Below, piece by piece: positions 25,529-35,347 of a stretch of DNA of 64,000 bases. Source of the DNA: Pseudomonas putida (lineage in GTDB: Bacteria > Pseudomonadota > Gammaproteobacteria > Pseudomonadales > Pseudomonadaceae); NCBI RefSeq assembly GCF_004357765.1, contig NZ_SMTE01000001.1:62001-126000 (forward strand), in the 5' to 3' direction. Within the stretch, counting starts at the first letter, position 1. Each line of letters begins with the position of its first letter. The position numbers and the translations under genes are program-made. The notes beneath the pieces were generated by a model. That model had not been told where the DNA came from, searched no databases, and worked only from the letters and a program-made list of their open reading frames with translations.

Positions 25529-26744
25529 GCTCGCTGCGCAGAAGCTCTGCGGCTGGTCGGACGAAGGTCTGTCGGCCACGCTTGAAACCCATCAGCGGTG
25601 CTGCGATGCGGCCGACCACCTCAGCAGGCGAGGGCACGTCGAACACCACGAAGTCGGCTCGACAACCAGGCTCAAGGCCATAATCGGGCAGACGCAGCAG
25701 GCGGGCTGAGGATCTGGAGATCCAGCCCAGGCATAGCAACAACTCCTGCGGTGTGCCTAGCTGGGCGACGTTGGCGTACAGGTTGGCCTGGCGCACTAAC
25801 GAGGCATCGCCATAAGGTGTGAACGGGTTGCCGATATTGTTGCTCGACAACGAGCACGTCACCCCGCACTGGTGCAACTGGGCGAGCGGGGCGAGGCCCC
25901 TGGGTTTGTCGTGGAAGCGATCGCGCCCGGTCAGGAACAGGTCGGTGGCGGGTAGGCAGGTGACCTGCACACCGGCTTCGGCCAACGCCCGGCCCATGGC
26001 CAGCAGCTCGGCTTGCGGCAGTGCCGAGAGCTTGGTCACGTGGCCTACGGTGACCCGGCCTTGCCAGCCATGCTCACGGGTGCAGCGGATCACCTCGCCG
26101 AGGGTCATGCCGGCGACTTGCAGGTCGAAGTCCAGGTGCAGGTCCAGGTCCCGGTCATAAGCCACTGCCAGCTCGAACAACCGACGGATCTGCGCCTGTG
26201 GGTCACTGTCGGTGTACGGGCAGCCGCCCAGCACCTCGGCGCCTTCATCAAGCGCCTGACACAGCAAGGCCTCGGTGCCTGGGTTGTCGAGCATGCCTTC
26301 TTGCGGGAAAACACAGATCTCCAGGGTTACCGCCCATGCGTAGTCGGCTTGCAGGCGACGCACCGCACGCAGCCCGGTGAGGCCGATGCCAGGGTCTATC
26401 TCGACATGGGTGCGCATGTGCGTGGTGCCCTGGGTGATCGCCTGCTCCAACACGGCAGCGCCGCGGGCGTAGACATCGGCCTCGGTGAAGCCGGCCTTGG
26501 CCTGGCGCGTCTGGGCGATGGCTTCGGCCAGCGTGCCTTGGCGCAGTTGGCAGCGCGATAGAATGCAGGCCTTGTCCAGGTGAATGTGGGTCTCGATCAG
26601 CCCAGGCAGCACCAGGCGTCCGCCCAGGTCGAGGGTGGCGGCGGGTTGACGCAGGCGTGAGACGAAGTGGCCGTCCTCGATCAGCAGGCGGGAGGGCGTC
26701 GGCGCATCGCCGACGCGTACGTTGATCAGTTCCAGGCTATTCAT
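25497..26744 (-). CDS. Cytosine-deaminase-like amidohydrolase
   Basis: A 415-residue metal-dependent amidohydrolase of the CodA/AtzC group. The first metal motif is ETHIHLDKA (about 51-59), followed by MRTHVEID, HLDFD and GHVTK, and the late motif SSNNIGNPFTPYGD. In E. coli CodA the last motif carries a metal-binding Asp (HDD..DPW); here it reads SNN, so that Asp appears to be Asn. The gene overlaps the transporter fusion by 4 bp (ATGA) and closes the four-gene operon. It probably deaminates or opens a ring in the imported compound; cytosine itself is not implied. Confidence 0.8.
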   Translation of the reverse strand: MNSLELINVRVGDAPTPSRLLIEDGHFVSRLRQPAATLDLGGRLVLPGLIETHIHLDKACILSRCQLRQGTLAEAIAQTRQAKAGFTEADVYARGAAVLEQAITQGTTHMRTHVEIDPGIGLTGLRAVRRLQADYAWAVTLEICVFPQEGMLDNPGTEALLCQALDEGAEVLGGCPYTDSDPQAQIRRLFELAVAYDRDLDLHLDFDLQVAGMTLGEVIRCTREHGWQGRVTVGHVTKLSALPQAELLAMGRALAEAGVQVTCLPATDLFLTGRDRFHDKPRGLAPLAQLHQCGVTCSLSSNNIGNPFTPYGDASLVRQANLYANVAQLGTPQELLLCLGWISRSSARLLRLPDYGLEPGCRADFVVFDVPSPAEVVGRIAAPLMGFKRGRQTFVRPAAELLRSELKALPVPDAG

Positions 26745-29227
26745 GCGGCGGCTCCTGTGCCGAGGTAGGCAGCTTCCAGTTGTGGGTCACCGCGCAGGGC
26801 TTCGGCACTGCCCTGCTTGACGATGCGCCCGGTCTCCAGCACATAGGCGCGATCGGCCACTTGCAGCGCCAGGTTGGCCATCTGGTCGACCAGCAACAGC
26901 GTCACGCCTTCATCACGCAAGGTGGCGAGGGCGTCGTAGAGTTCGCCGATCATTGCCGGTGACAGGCCGAGTGAGGGTTCGTCGAGCAACAGAATGCGTG
27001 GCTTGGCCATCAGCCCACGGCCGATCGCGACCATTTGTTGCTCACCGCCCGAAAGCAGTCCGGCCGGGCTTTCAATGCGTTCGCGCAGGCGTGGGAAGCG
27101 AGCCAGGATCGCCTCGATTTCCTGCTCGGCGTTCACCTGGTCGCGGCGCACACTGGCACCGAGCAGCAGGTTCTCGCGTACGCTCAACTGGCCGAACAGT
27201 TGCCGGCCTTCAGGCACCAGGGCCAGACCCAGACGGGCGATCTGACTGGCATCGAGGCTCTCGATGCTGCGATCGTTCAGTACGATGCTGCCGCGACGTG
27301 GCCGGTGCAGCCCGGCCAGTGCCTGCAGAATGCTCGACTTGCCGGCACCGTTGGCCCCGAGGATGGCGATAAGCTCGCCAGGGTTGACCAGCAGATCGAC
27401 CCCCTCGACCACGGACGCGGCGCCATAATCGATGGTCAGGTCGCGTACGTGCAGCACGGCATCTCGCGACCCGGCCCAGACCTCGGCGCGCGGCTGTGCC
27501 TGATAAGCAGTCCCGCCGAGGTAGGCGGCAATCACCCGCGGGTTGCTGCGCACCTGCTCAGGAGTGCCCCAGGCGATCGGCTTGCCGGCGTCGAGCACCA
27601 GCAGACGCTCGGAAACCGCCATCACCAATGGCATGTCGTGCTCGACCAGGATGATCGCCAGATCGAAACCGGCAAGGCGTCGCAACAGTGAGGCCAGGCG
27701 GTCGGTGTCCTGGCGGCCGAGGCCGGCAGCGGGCTCGTCGAGCAACAGCACCTGCGGGCGGCTGGCCAGCGCGCGGGCAATTTCCACCAGGCGGCGGTCG
27801 ACGTGTGGCAGGTCATCGGCGACCACGTGCAGGCCGCCGCGATAGCCGACCAGGGCAAGCAGTTGCATCGCCAGCTGCTTGCGGGCAGCTTGCTGCCTGG
27901 CCCAGGGGCCTTCCAACCGACCTTGCTGGAAGGCCACCAGCAGGTTCTCCAGCACGCTCAGCTCGCCGAACAGTTGCGTGGTCTGGTAGGTTCGGGCGAT
28001 ACCGGCGCGGGCGATGCGCCACGCTGGCAGCCCGGCGAGTTCACCACCCAGGTCGATCGAGCCGCTGTCGGTACGGTAGAAACCGCTGATCAGATTCAGC
28101 ACCGTGGACTTGCCCGCGCCGTTGGGGCCGATGAGGCTGGTGATGCTACCCCGGTTGGCTTGCAGGCTGACATGTTGCGCCGCTTGCACACCGCCGAAGC
28201 GGATGCCGATGTCCTCGACCTTGAGACCGGCCTGACGGCCACCGGCAAAGAACGCCTTGAGCAGCCCGGCATCGACGTGGGCCGTCACCGGCTCGTGGGG
28301 CGGCTGCCAGAAGCGCCGGGCGAGACTGCCCAGGACACCTCTTGGAGCGGCCCAGAGCACGGCCAGCAACAGCACCGAGAACGCCAGCAGGCGAAACTCG
28401 GCGAAGTCCGCCAGCAGCTCCGGCAGCACCACGATCACCAGGGCTCCAAGTACCGGTCCGAACAGCGTACCGGCGCCGCCGACGATCACCGCCAGGACGA
28501 ACAGGATCGATTGCGAGAACGGGAACGCGGCCGGGTTGATGAACATCAATGCCGGGGCCACCAGCGCCCCGGCGGTACCGGCCAGGCCTGCCGACAGGGC
28601 AAAGGCCAAGGTGCGCGTCTGCACGGGGTTGATGCCCAGTGAGCGGGCGGCGATTTCCGAGGCTTTCACGGCCCGCATCGCCAAGCCCCAGCCGCTGCGC
28701 TGCAGGCCCCAGTAGAACAGCAGCGCCGCCAGCATCAAGGCCAGCGCAGCGAAGGCCAGCAAAACGCCGGGGTCGAGCTCGCCGAGGCTCGGCAAAGGTA
28801 TCCCCATCAGGCCATTGGCGCCACCGGTGACGCCCCGCCATTCGATCAGGCCGTTGTGTACCACCAGGGCAAAGGCGATGGTGATCATCGCCAGGTAAGG
28901 CCCGCTGACCCGCAGCGCCGGGATTGCCAGCAGTGCGCCGAGCAGCGCGCAGCCAAGGCTGGCCAACGGCAACGCCGCCGACAGCGGCATGCCACCGATG
29001 GTCAGCAGCGCCGAAAGGTAGGCGCCGATGGCGTAGAAGGCAATGTGGCCGAAGGACATTTGCCCGGAAAGGCCGATCAGGATGTTCAGGCCCACCCCGA
29101 CGCTCACTGCCAGGGCATACAGTGTCAGGATCAACAGCCAGTAGCTGTCCAGGTTCAAGGCCAGGCCCGCGCCGGCGATGCCGAGCAGGGCCAGGCCCAG
29201 TGGAGCGAGCAACGCGCGCATCGTCAT
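26741..29227 (-). CDS. Triple-fusion Liv-type ABC transporter protein: LivM permease + LivG ATPase + LivF ATPase
   Basis: One uninterrupted 828-residue frame combines three usually separate proteins. Residues 1-305 are a LivM permease (SGQMSFGHIAFYAIGAYLSA; RVSGPYLAMITIAFA). Residues 335-575 are a LivG ATPase (Walker A GPNGAGKST 367-375, Walker B at 493-498, EHDMPLV). Residues 590-825 are a LivF ATPase (Walker A GANGAGKSS 624-632, LSGGEQQ 725-731, Walker B 745-750). In the LivG part the signature motif is LPHVDRR (473-479), lacking the usual Gly residues of LSGGQ or LPYGxxR. LivH overlaps by 4 bp upstream and the amidohydrolase by 4 bp downstream. Permease-ATPase fusions occur in this family, but a complete M-G-F fusion is unusual. 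Confidence 0.9.
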   Translation of the reverse strand: MTMRALLAPLGLALLGIAGAGLALNLDSYWLLILTLYALAVSVGVGLNILIGLSGQMSFGHIAFYAIGAYLSALLTIGGMPLSAALPLASLGCALLGALLAIPALRVSGPYLAMITIAFALVVHNGLIEWRGVTGGANGLMGIPLPSLGELDPGVLLAFAALALMLAALLFYWGLQRSGWGLAMRAVKASEIAARSLGINPVQTRTLAFALSAGLAGTAGALVAPALMFINPAAFPFSQSILFVLAVIVGGAGTLFGPVLGALVIVVLPELLADFAEFRLLAFSVLLLAVLWAAPRGVLGSLARRFWQPPHEPVTAHVDAGLLKAFFAGGRQAGLKVEDIGIRFGGVQAAQHVSLQANRGSITSLIGPNGAGKSTVLNLISGFYRTDSGSIDLGGELAGLPAWRIARAGIARTYQTTQLFGELSVLENLLVAFQQGRLEGPWARQQAARKQLAMQLLALVGYRGGLHVVADDLPHVDRRLVEIARALASRPQVLLLDEPAAGLGRQDTDRLASLLRRLAGFDLAIILVEHDMPLVMAVSERLLVLDAGKPIAWGTPEQVRSNPRVIAAYLGGTAYQAQPRAEVWAGSRDAVLHVRDLTIDYGAASVVEGVDLLVNPGELIAILGANGAGKSSILQALAGLHRPRRGSIVLNDRSIESLDASQIARLGLALVPEGRQLFGQLSVRENLLLGASVRRDQVNAEQEIEAILARFPRLRERIESPAGLLSGGEQQMVAIGRGLMAKPRILLLDEPSLGLSPAMIGELYDALATLRDEGVTLLLVDQMANLALQVADRAYVLETGRIVKQGSAEALRGDPQLEAAYLGTGAAA

Positions 29228-30093
29228 ACTTTCACCCAGAGTTTGCGGCCGAACAGGCCGTCAGGACGTACTGCGAGCACCACGATCACCAGCGCGAAAC
29301 ACAGCAACTGAGTGAACGCAGAGCCGAAGTACAAGGTCACCAGCGCTTCGACCAAGCCGAACAGCAGCCCGGCGGCGAACACCCCGCCAGCACTGGCGAT
29401 ACCGCCCAGGATGGCCACGGCGAAGGCCTTCAGGCCGAACAAGGTGCCCATGTCGGCATGCACGCTGTACAGCGGCGCGATCAGCAGTCCGGCGATGGCG
29501 GCGAACACGGTCGACAGGGCAAATGCCGCACCCACCACCCGGCTCACTTCGATGCCCATGAGTCGCGCTGCCCGTGGGTTTTGCACACAGGCTTCAAGGC
29601 GCAACCCCAGAGCGGTACGTCGGCGCACCCAGTACAACGCGGCCGCCACGGCGGCCCCGACCAGTGGGATGGCCAGTTGCACGGCATTCACGCTGCTGTC
29701 GCCCAACTCCAGGCGGACCTGGGTCAGGGCGCTACCCAATTGCCGTGGCTCTTTGCCGAAGGTGAACATCGCCAGGTTGTCCAGCAACAAGCCGCCGGCC
29801 ACCGTGGCCATCAGCCAGGCATCGGAACCGCGGGCGTGGAACGGGCGCACCAGAAAACGTTCGATAGCCAGCCCCAGTACTGCGCACAACGCCAGGGTGG
29901 TCGGCAGCGCCAGCCACAGTGGCCAGCCCCAGGTCACGGACAGGCTGTAACCGAGCACGGCACCGACCATCATGGCGCTGCCCTGGGCAAAGTTGACCGT
30001 GCGTGACACGACGTAGGTCAGGTGAAAGCCCAGGGCCAACAGCGCATACATGCTGCCCAGGCCCAAGCCGCTGACCAGTGCGGTGGTGATCAT
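29224..30093 (-). CDS. Liv-type ABC permease, LivH
   Basis: A 289-residue permease with about eight membrane helices. LivH hallmarks are GLGLGSMYALLALGFHLTYV at the N-terminus, VNFAQGSAMMVGA, and LGGIASAGGVFAAGLLFGLVEAL. It begins 15 bp after the binding-protein gene and overlaps the LivM-G-F fusion by 4 bp. With the LivM domain it forms the membrane channel. Confidence 0.9.
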   Translation of the reverse strand: MITTALVSGLGLGSMYALLALGFHLTYVVSRTVNFAQGSAMMVGAVLGYSLSVTWGWPLWLALPTTLALCAVLGLAIERFLVRPFHARGSDAWLMATVAGGLLLDNLAMFTFGKEPRQLGSALTQVRLELGDSSVNAVQLAIPLVGAAVAAALYWVRRRTALGLRLEACVQNPRAARLMGIEVSRVVGAAFALSTVFAAIAGLLIAPLYSVHADMGTLFGLKAFAVAILGGIASAGGVFAAGLLFGLVEALVTLYFGSAFTQLLCFALVIVVLAVRPDGLFGRKLWVKV

Positions 30094-30108
30094 CTCAAAA
30101 GCCTCCGC

Positions 30109-31281
30109 TCACGGCGCGACAGGTACGATGGTGTCGCCGTCGAAGCGGCTGAACACATAGTCGTCAGGACCCAGGGCGTCGTGGCGTTCGGGCGTGAAGG
30201 GTTGCTGGTAGTGCTTGATCAAGCCTTGGTAGTCGCTGATGGCATAGAGGCCGGCGCGTACTTTGCCGCCGCTGGTGTCCTGGGCCTTGTCGATCGCCAG
30301 GCCCACCAGGTGCATGGCGTCATAGGCGTTGGCGATGCCCACTGCCGGGGTGACGTCGGCCAGGCTCTTGATTTGTGGGTAACGTTGCTTCAAAGCCGCC
30401 AGCAAGGCCTCGGCGCGAGCGTCGTTGTGGTCGCTGAAAACGAAGGTCTGGATGAAGTGCACTCGCCCGGCATCGGGCCCGGCCAGTTCACCGAAGCGGC
30501 CACCGGCAGGGCCCCAGTGCGACACCACCGGCACGTCCCAGCCCATCTGGTCGAGTGACTTGACCACCTGGGCCGATGGGCCGACGTTGCCGACCATGAG
30601 CAGGGTATCGACGCCAGCGCTCTTGAGGCGGGTGAGCTGTGGGACCATGTCCAGGTCGCTGTCTTCGAAGCGTTCGGCGGGTGCTTTCGGCATGTCCCGG
30701 CGAGCCAGGGCGGCATTCAATCCGGCCAGATTCGACTCGCCCCAAGGATTGTTGGCCAGGATCAGCCCTGGCTGTTTCATGCCCTGACGCAAGCCATAGG
30801 CGACCAAGGCCTCGTCGACCTGCTCATCGACCGCCGAGACGCGGAACACGTAATTGTCCTTGGCACCGTTCTCGGTGATTTTCGTACCCGCAGCCCAGAT
30901 ACCCATGAACGGCGTCTTCATCTGGTTGGCCAGCGGCACGATCGCCAGCGACACAGGGGTGTCGAGCCCACCGAACAACACGCTGACCTTTTCCCGCTGG
31001 ATCAGTTCGCGCGCCGCGAGCATGCCTTTGGCCGGGTTGCTCTCGTCATCGCGCCGCACCAATTCGACGGGTCGCCCGAGTAACCCGCCCTTGGCGTTGA
31101 TTTCATCGATGGCCAAGGTCAGGCCGCGGGTCAGGGCTTCGCCGGACTTCGCCGATTGACCGGACAGGGCCGCCACCAAGCCGACCTTGATTGGCTCGGC
31201 GGCCTGGGCCAGGCCACCGATGCAGGCCAGGGACAAAGCTGCGCGAGGCAGCCAACGACGCAGCAGGGAACGGGTGGACAT
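30109..31281 (-). CDS. Periplasmic binding protein of the Liv-type ABC system
   Basis: A 390-residue binding protein. The Sec signal ends near residue 27 (LAQA-AEPIKVG), followed by the type I periplasmic-binding fold: VGLVAALSGQSAKSGEALTRGLTLAIDEIN and GGLLGRPVELVRRDDESNP. The family binds branched-chain amino acids, amides, or aromatic acids. It is the first gene of the SBP-LivH-LivMGF-amidohydrolase operon. CAGGAG precedes the ATG. The GntR-type operator pair lies directly upstream. Confidence 0.9.
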   Translation of the reverse strand: MSTRSLLRRWLPRAALSLACIGGLAQAAEPIKVGLVAALSGQSAKSGEALTRGLTLAIDEINAKGGLLGRPVELVRRDDESNPAKGMLAARELIQREKVSVLFGGLDTPVSLAIVPLANQMKTPFMGIWAAGTKITENGAKDNYVFRVSAVDEQVDEALVAYGLRQGMKQPGLILANNPWGESNLAGLNAALARRDMPKAPAERFEDSDLDMVPQLTRLKSAGVDTLLMVGNVGPSAQVVKSLDQMGWDVPVVSHWGPAGGRFGELAGPDAGRVHFIQTFVFSDHNDARAEALLAALKQRYPQIKSLADVTPAVGIANAYDAMHLVGLAIDKAQDTSGGKVRAGLYAISDYQGLIKHYQQPFTPERHDALGPDDYVFSRFDGDTIVPVAP

Positions 31282-31294
31282 TGTTCGAACTCCT

Positions 31295-31327
31295 GATTGC
31301 TAGCAATTTGTAAGAATGTGCTAGCAA
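31295..31327. promoter_or_regulatory. Tandem GntR-type operator at the ABC operon
   Basis: Contains GATTGCTAGCAAT (31295-31307) and TGCTAGCAA-type copy (31319-31327), centred 21 bp apart, exactly the spacing seen at 23167-23200. It begins 14 bp before the binding-protein start codon, so a bound repressor would block transcription or early elongation. Confidence 0.75.
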
Positions 31328-31466
31328 AACAGGTGCCATTTGGAAAATACTCGGCGTAGCGCGCCTTTGGGCCGGCCCCCACAGGGGTTTCTGCTTCGAC
31401 TTTGCACTGGTTCAAGGCAATACGCGGGCCGAATGCCCCATTCTGGACAAACCTGGAGATGTTCCT

Positions 31467-31865
31467 ATGACCGACAGCAACAACGCCGTACAGATCGTCC
31501 GTGACTTTCTCGCCGCCTCCATGGCGCCCGACCCGGTTCTGGCTGCCACGTACATGAGTGACGACGTGCGCATCACCTTCACCGGTGCTCGACCGATGCC
31601 GACACCGAGCGATATCACGGCCTTCAATGGCGCACGATACAAGTGGGTGAAGAAGGCGCTGGGGCAGTTCGACTGGTGCGAACAGGATGACCATACCGTG
31701 GTGTACTCCAACGGGACCTTGTACGGCGAGTGGCCGGATGGCCGCAGTTTTTCCGGCAATCGCTACCTCGACCGTTTCGAAGTCCGGGCAGGCAAGATCG
31801 TGCGCATGGATGTCTGGAATGACAGCGCTGAATGGATATTGGCACCAGAGATCGCCAAGGCATAA
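31467..31865 (+). CDS. NTF2-like/SnoaL-like small protein
   Basis: A 132-residue cytoplasmic protein with an NTF2/SnoaL-type alpha+beta cone fold: VRDFLAASMAPDP at the start, NGTLYGEWPDGRSFSG and YLDRFEVRAGKIVRMDVWND at the end. Family members are isomerases, cyclases or dehydratases with varied substrates. GGAGAT lies 7 bases before the ATG. It is monocistronic, divergent from the ABC operon. Function not assignable. Confidence 0.75.
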   Translation: MTDSNNAVQIVRDFLAASMAPDPVLAATYMSDDVRITFTGARPMPTPSDITAFNGARYKWVKKALGQFDWCEQDDHTVVYSNGTLYGEWPDGRSFSGNRYLDRFEVRAGKIVRMDVWNDSAEWILAPEIAKA

Positions 31866-31960
31866 CCGTCCTGCCTGAGGGCGGTCACGTGCGGGCCAGG
31901 GGGGCGCCCTCCATCTACTGCAACCCATGGATTTGCATGGCATAACAGGCTAGGATCCGG

Positions 31961-31988
31961 CGTACCACATAAGCCGTAACACGGTACG
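31961..31988. promoter_or_regulatory. Inverted repeats before the KfrA-like gene (possible autoregulatory site)
   Basis: CGTACC (31961-31966) and GGTACG (31983-31988) form an inverted repeat, and a second one, CCGT-AAC-ACGG (31974-31984), lies between them. KfrA is known to bind its own promoter. The site lies 20-47 bp before the start codon. Confidence 0.4.
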
Positions 31989-32007
31989 ACGCAATTTAGG
32001 GGCGATC

Positions 32008-32973
32008 ATGGCAAGAGGCGGTATCAACCTGGTCCTGGTGCGCAAAGCGCGCGAAGCACTGCTGGCCCGGGGCCAGAATCCCAGTATCGACGCAGTCCGT
32101 ATAGAGCTGGGCAATACCGGATCGAAAACCACCATTCAACGCTATCTGAAGGAACTCGGCTCGCACGATCCACGCCCTGTAACGGAGCCGGCACGGTTGA
32201 GCGACGAACTGTCCCATCTGGTAGCCAAGTTGCTGGAAAGGCTAATGGAGGAGGGTAACGAGGCGCTGATTCAAGAGCGTGCAGCGTTTGCACAAGAGCG
32301 CGCAATGCTGGAGCAAGGCGCCGCCACGCTTACGACGCAGTTGGCCGCTTCGCACCAGGAGGTCGCGCGCCTGCAAGCGGCCCTGCAGGCGCAGGTCGAG
32401 GAGCTCAAGACCACGCAATCGAGCCTGCAGTCCGAAATCACCCGCAACGCCCGTATCAGTCAGAGTTGCAGCGACCTCGAGGTGCGCGTGCGGGAAAAGG
32501 ACGAACAGATTCGCTCGCTCGAAGACAAGCACCAACATGCACGTGATGCCCTGGAGCATTACCGCAGCGCAGCCAAGGAGCAACGCGACCAGGAGTTGCG
32601 TCGCCACGAGGCACAGCTCCAGCAGCTGCAACAGGAGCAGACATTGCTGCAGCAAACGCTGATGGTAAAACAGGACGAAATCACCCGGCTGATTCGCGAC
32701 AACGAACGCCTGCTCGGCGAGCACCGCCAACAGACCCGGGAGGCAGCCCTGCAACGTGAAGCGGCAGAGCGCCTGCGCGGCGATGTCGGGCTCGCCAACG
32801 CGGCCACCGCCCGTGCAGAAGGGGCCAAGGGGTTGTTGCAGGAGCAGCTCGAGATGCTTGGCGCCCAGGTCGCTGACCTGCGTGCCGCACATGCAGCTGG
32901 TCAGGCACGGGAGGCGACGTTGCTGGCACAACTGCAGGCCCTTCAAACTGCCCCTACGGAGACGACTCGATGA
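32008..32973 (+). CDS. KfrA-like DNA-binding coiled-coil protein
   Basis: A 321-residue protein. The N-terminal KfrA_N domain is at about residues 5-55 (LVLVRKAREALLARGQNPS, SKTTIQRYLKEL). An extended coiled coil follows from about 75 to 310, rich in Gln, Glu, Ala and Arg with regular heptads. KfrA proteins are plasmid-borne autorepressors with a proposed structural or segregation role; chromosomal relatives include TnpT-type cointegrate-resolution proteins. The last 4 bases overlap the start of the VOC gene (ATGA). Its chromosomal role is unknown. Confidence 0.82.
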   Translation: MARGGINLVLVRKAREALLARGQNPSIDAVRIELGNTGSKTTIQRYLKELGSHDPRPVTEPARLSDELSHLVAKLLERLMEEGNEALIQERAAFAQERAMLEQGAATLTTQLAASHQEVARLQAALQAQVEELKTTQSSLQSEITRNARISQSCSDLEVRVREKDEQIRSLEDKHQHARDALEHYRSAAKEQRDQELRRHEAQLQQLQQEQTLLQQTLMVKQDEITRLIRDNERLLGEHRQQTREAALQREAAERLRGDVGLANAATARAEGAKGLLQEQLEMLGAQVADLRAAHAAGQAREATLLAQLQALQTAPTETTR

Positions 32974-33347
32974 TCGATCATCTTGACCACCTGGTACTGA
33001 CCACCGTCGATGTACAAGCCTGCAAAGACTTTTATGTGCGGGTGTTGGGTATGCAGGCGGATACCTTTGGTTCAGGGCGCCTGGCCTTTCGTTTTGGCAA
33101 CCAGAAGATCAACGTGCATGAGCGCGGCCGGGAGTTCGAACCCAAGGCGCACCTGCCGGTACCCGGCGCCCTGGACCTGTGCTTCATCGCCAGCAGCGGA
33201 TTGGAGCAAGTCATCGCTCAGTTGCAGGCCCAGCGCTGGCCGATCGTCGAAGGTCCGATCGAACGGACCGGTGCCACGGGGCCGATTCGCTCGGTGTACG
33301 TGCGGGATCCGGATCTGAACCTGATCGAGATTTCCGAACTGCTCTGA
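32970..33347 (+). CDS. VOC-family (glyoxalase/dioxygenase fold) protein
   Basis: A 125-residue vicinal-oxygen-chelate protein. It begins IDHLDHLVLTTVDVQACKDF, which contains the first metal His, and ends VRDPDLNLIEISEL with the conserved Glu; KINVHERG supplies another candidate ligand. One VOC module pair fits a homodimer. Related proteins are glyoxalases, fosfomycin-type thiol transferases and ring-cleavage dioxygenases. It is translationally coupled to the KfrA-like gene. Confidence 0.85.
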   Translation: MIDHLDHLVLTTVDVQACKDFYVRVLGMQADTFGSGRLAFRFGNQKINVHERGREFEPKAHLPVPGALDLCFIASSGLEQVIAQLQAQRWPIVEGPIERTGATGPIRSVYVRDPDLNLIEISELL

Positions 33348-33369
33348 AGGCGGGAAAGGCTGACGAGCA

Positions 33370-33395
33370 CCCTGGAGTACGAATGTACTCCAGGG
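33370..33395. terminator. Bidirectional hairpin between convergent genes
   Basis: CCCTGGAGTAC-GAAT-GTACTCCAGGG, a perfect 11-bp stem with a 4-base loop, between the VOC gene end and the ABC exporter end. It probably ends transcripts from both sides. There is no clear U-run. Confidence 0.7.
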
Positions 33396-33423
33396 GCAGC
33401 ATGGGTTCGAGGCGGCTCTGCGC

Positions 33424-35277
<1,854 letters not shown>

Positions 35278-35282
35278 GGGAG

Positions 35283-35307
35283 TCTCCTGAAGTGCCAAGT
35301 CAGGAGA
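35283..35307 (-). promoter_or_regulatory. Hairpin enclosing the ABC exporter ribosome-binding site
   Basis: On the mRNA, TCTCCTGA and TCAGGAGA form an 8-bp perfect stem with a 9-base loop; the 3' arm is the Shine-Dalgarno of the exporter gene, 6 bases before its ATG. If folded it would hide the ribosome-binding site, as in RNA thermometers or attenuators. Confidence 0.5.
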
Positions 35308-35347
35308 TTCTGCCATCCAATCACCGTCTTGAGGGCAAACGATTGCT

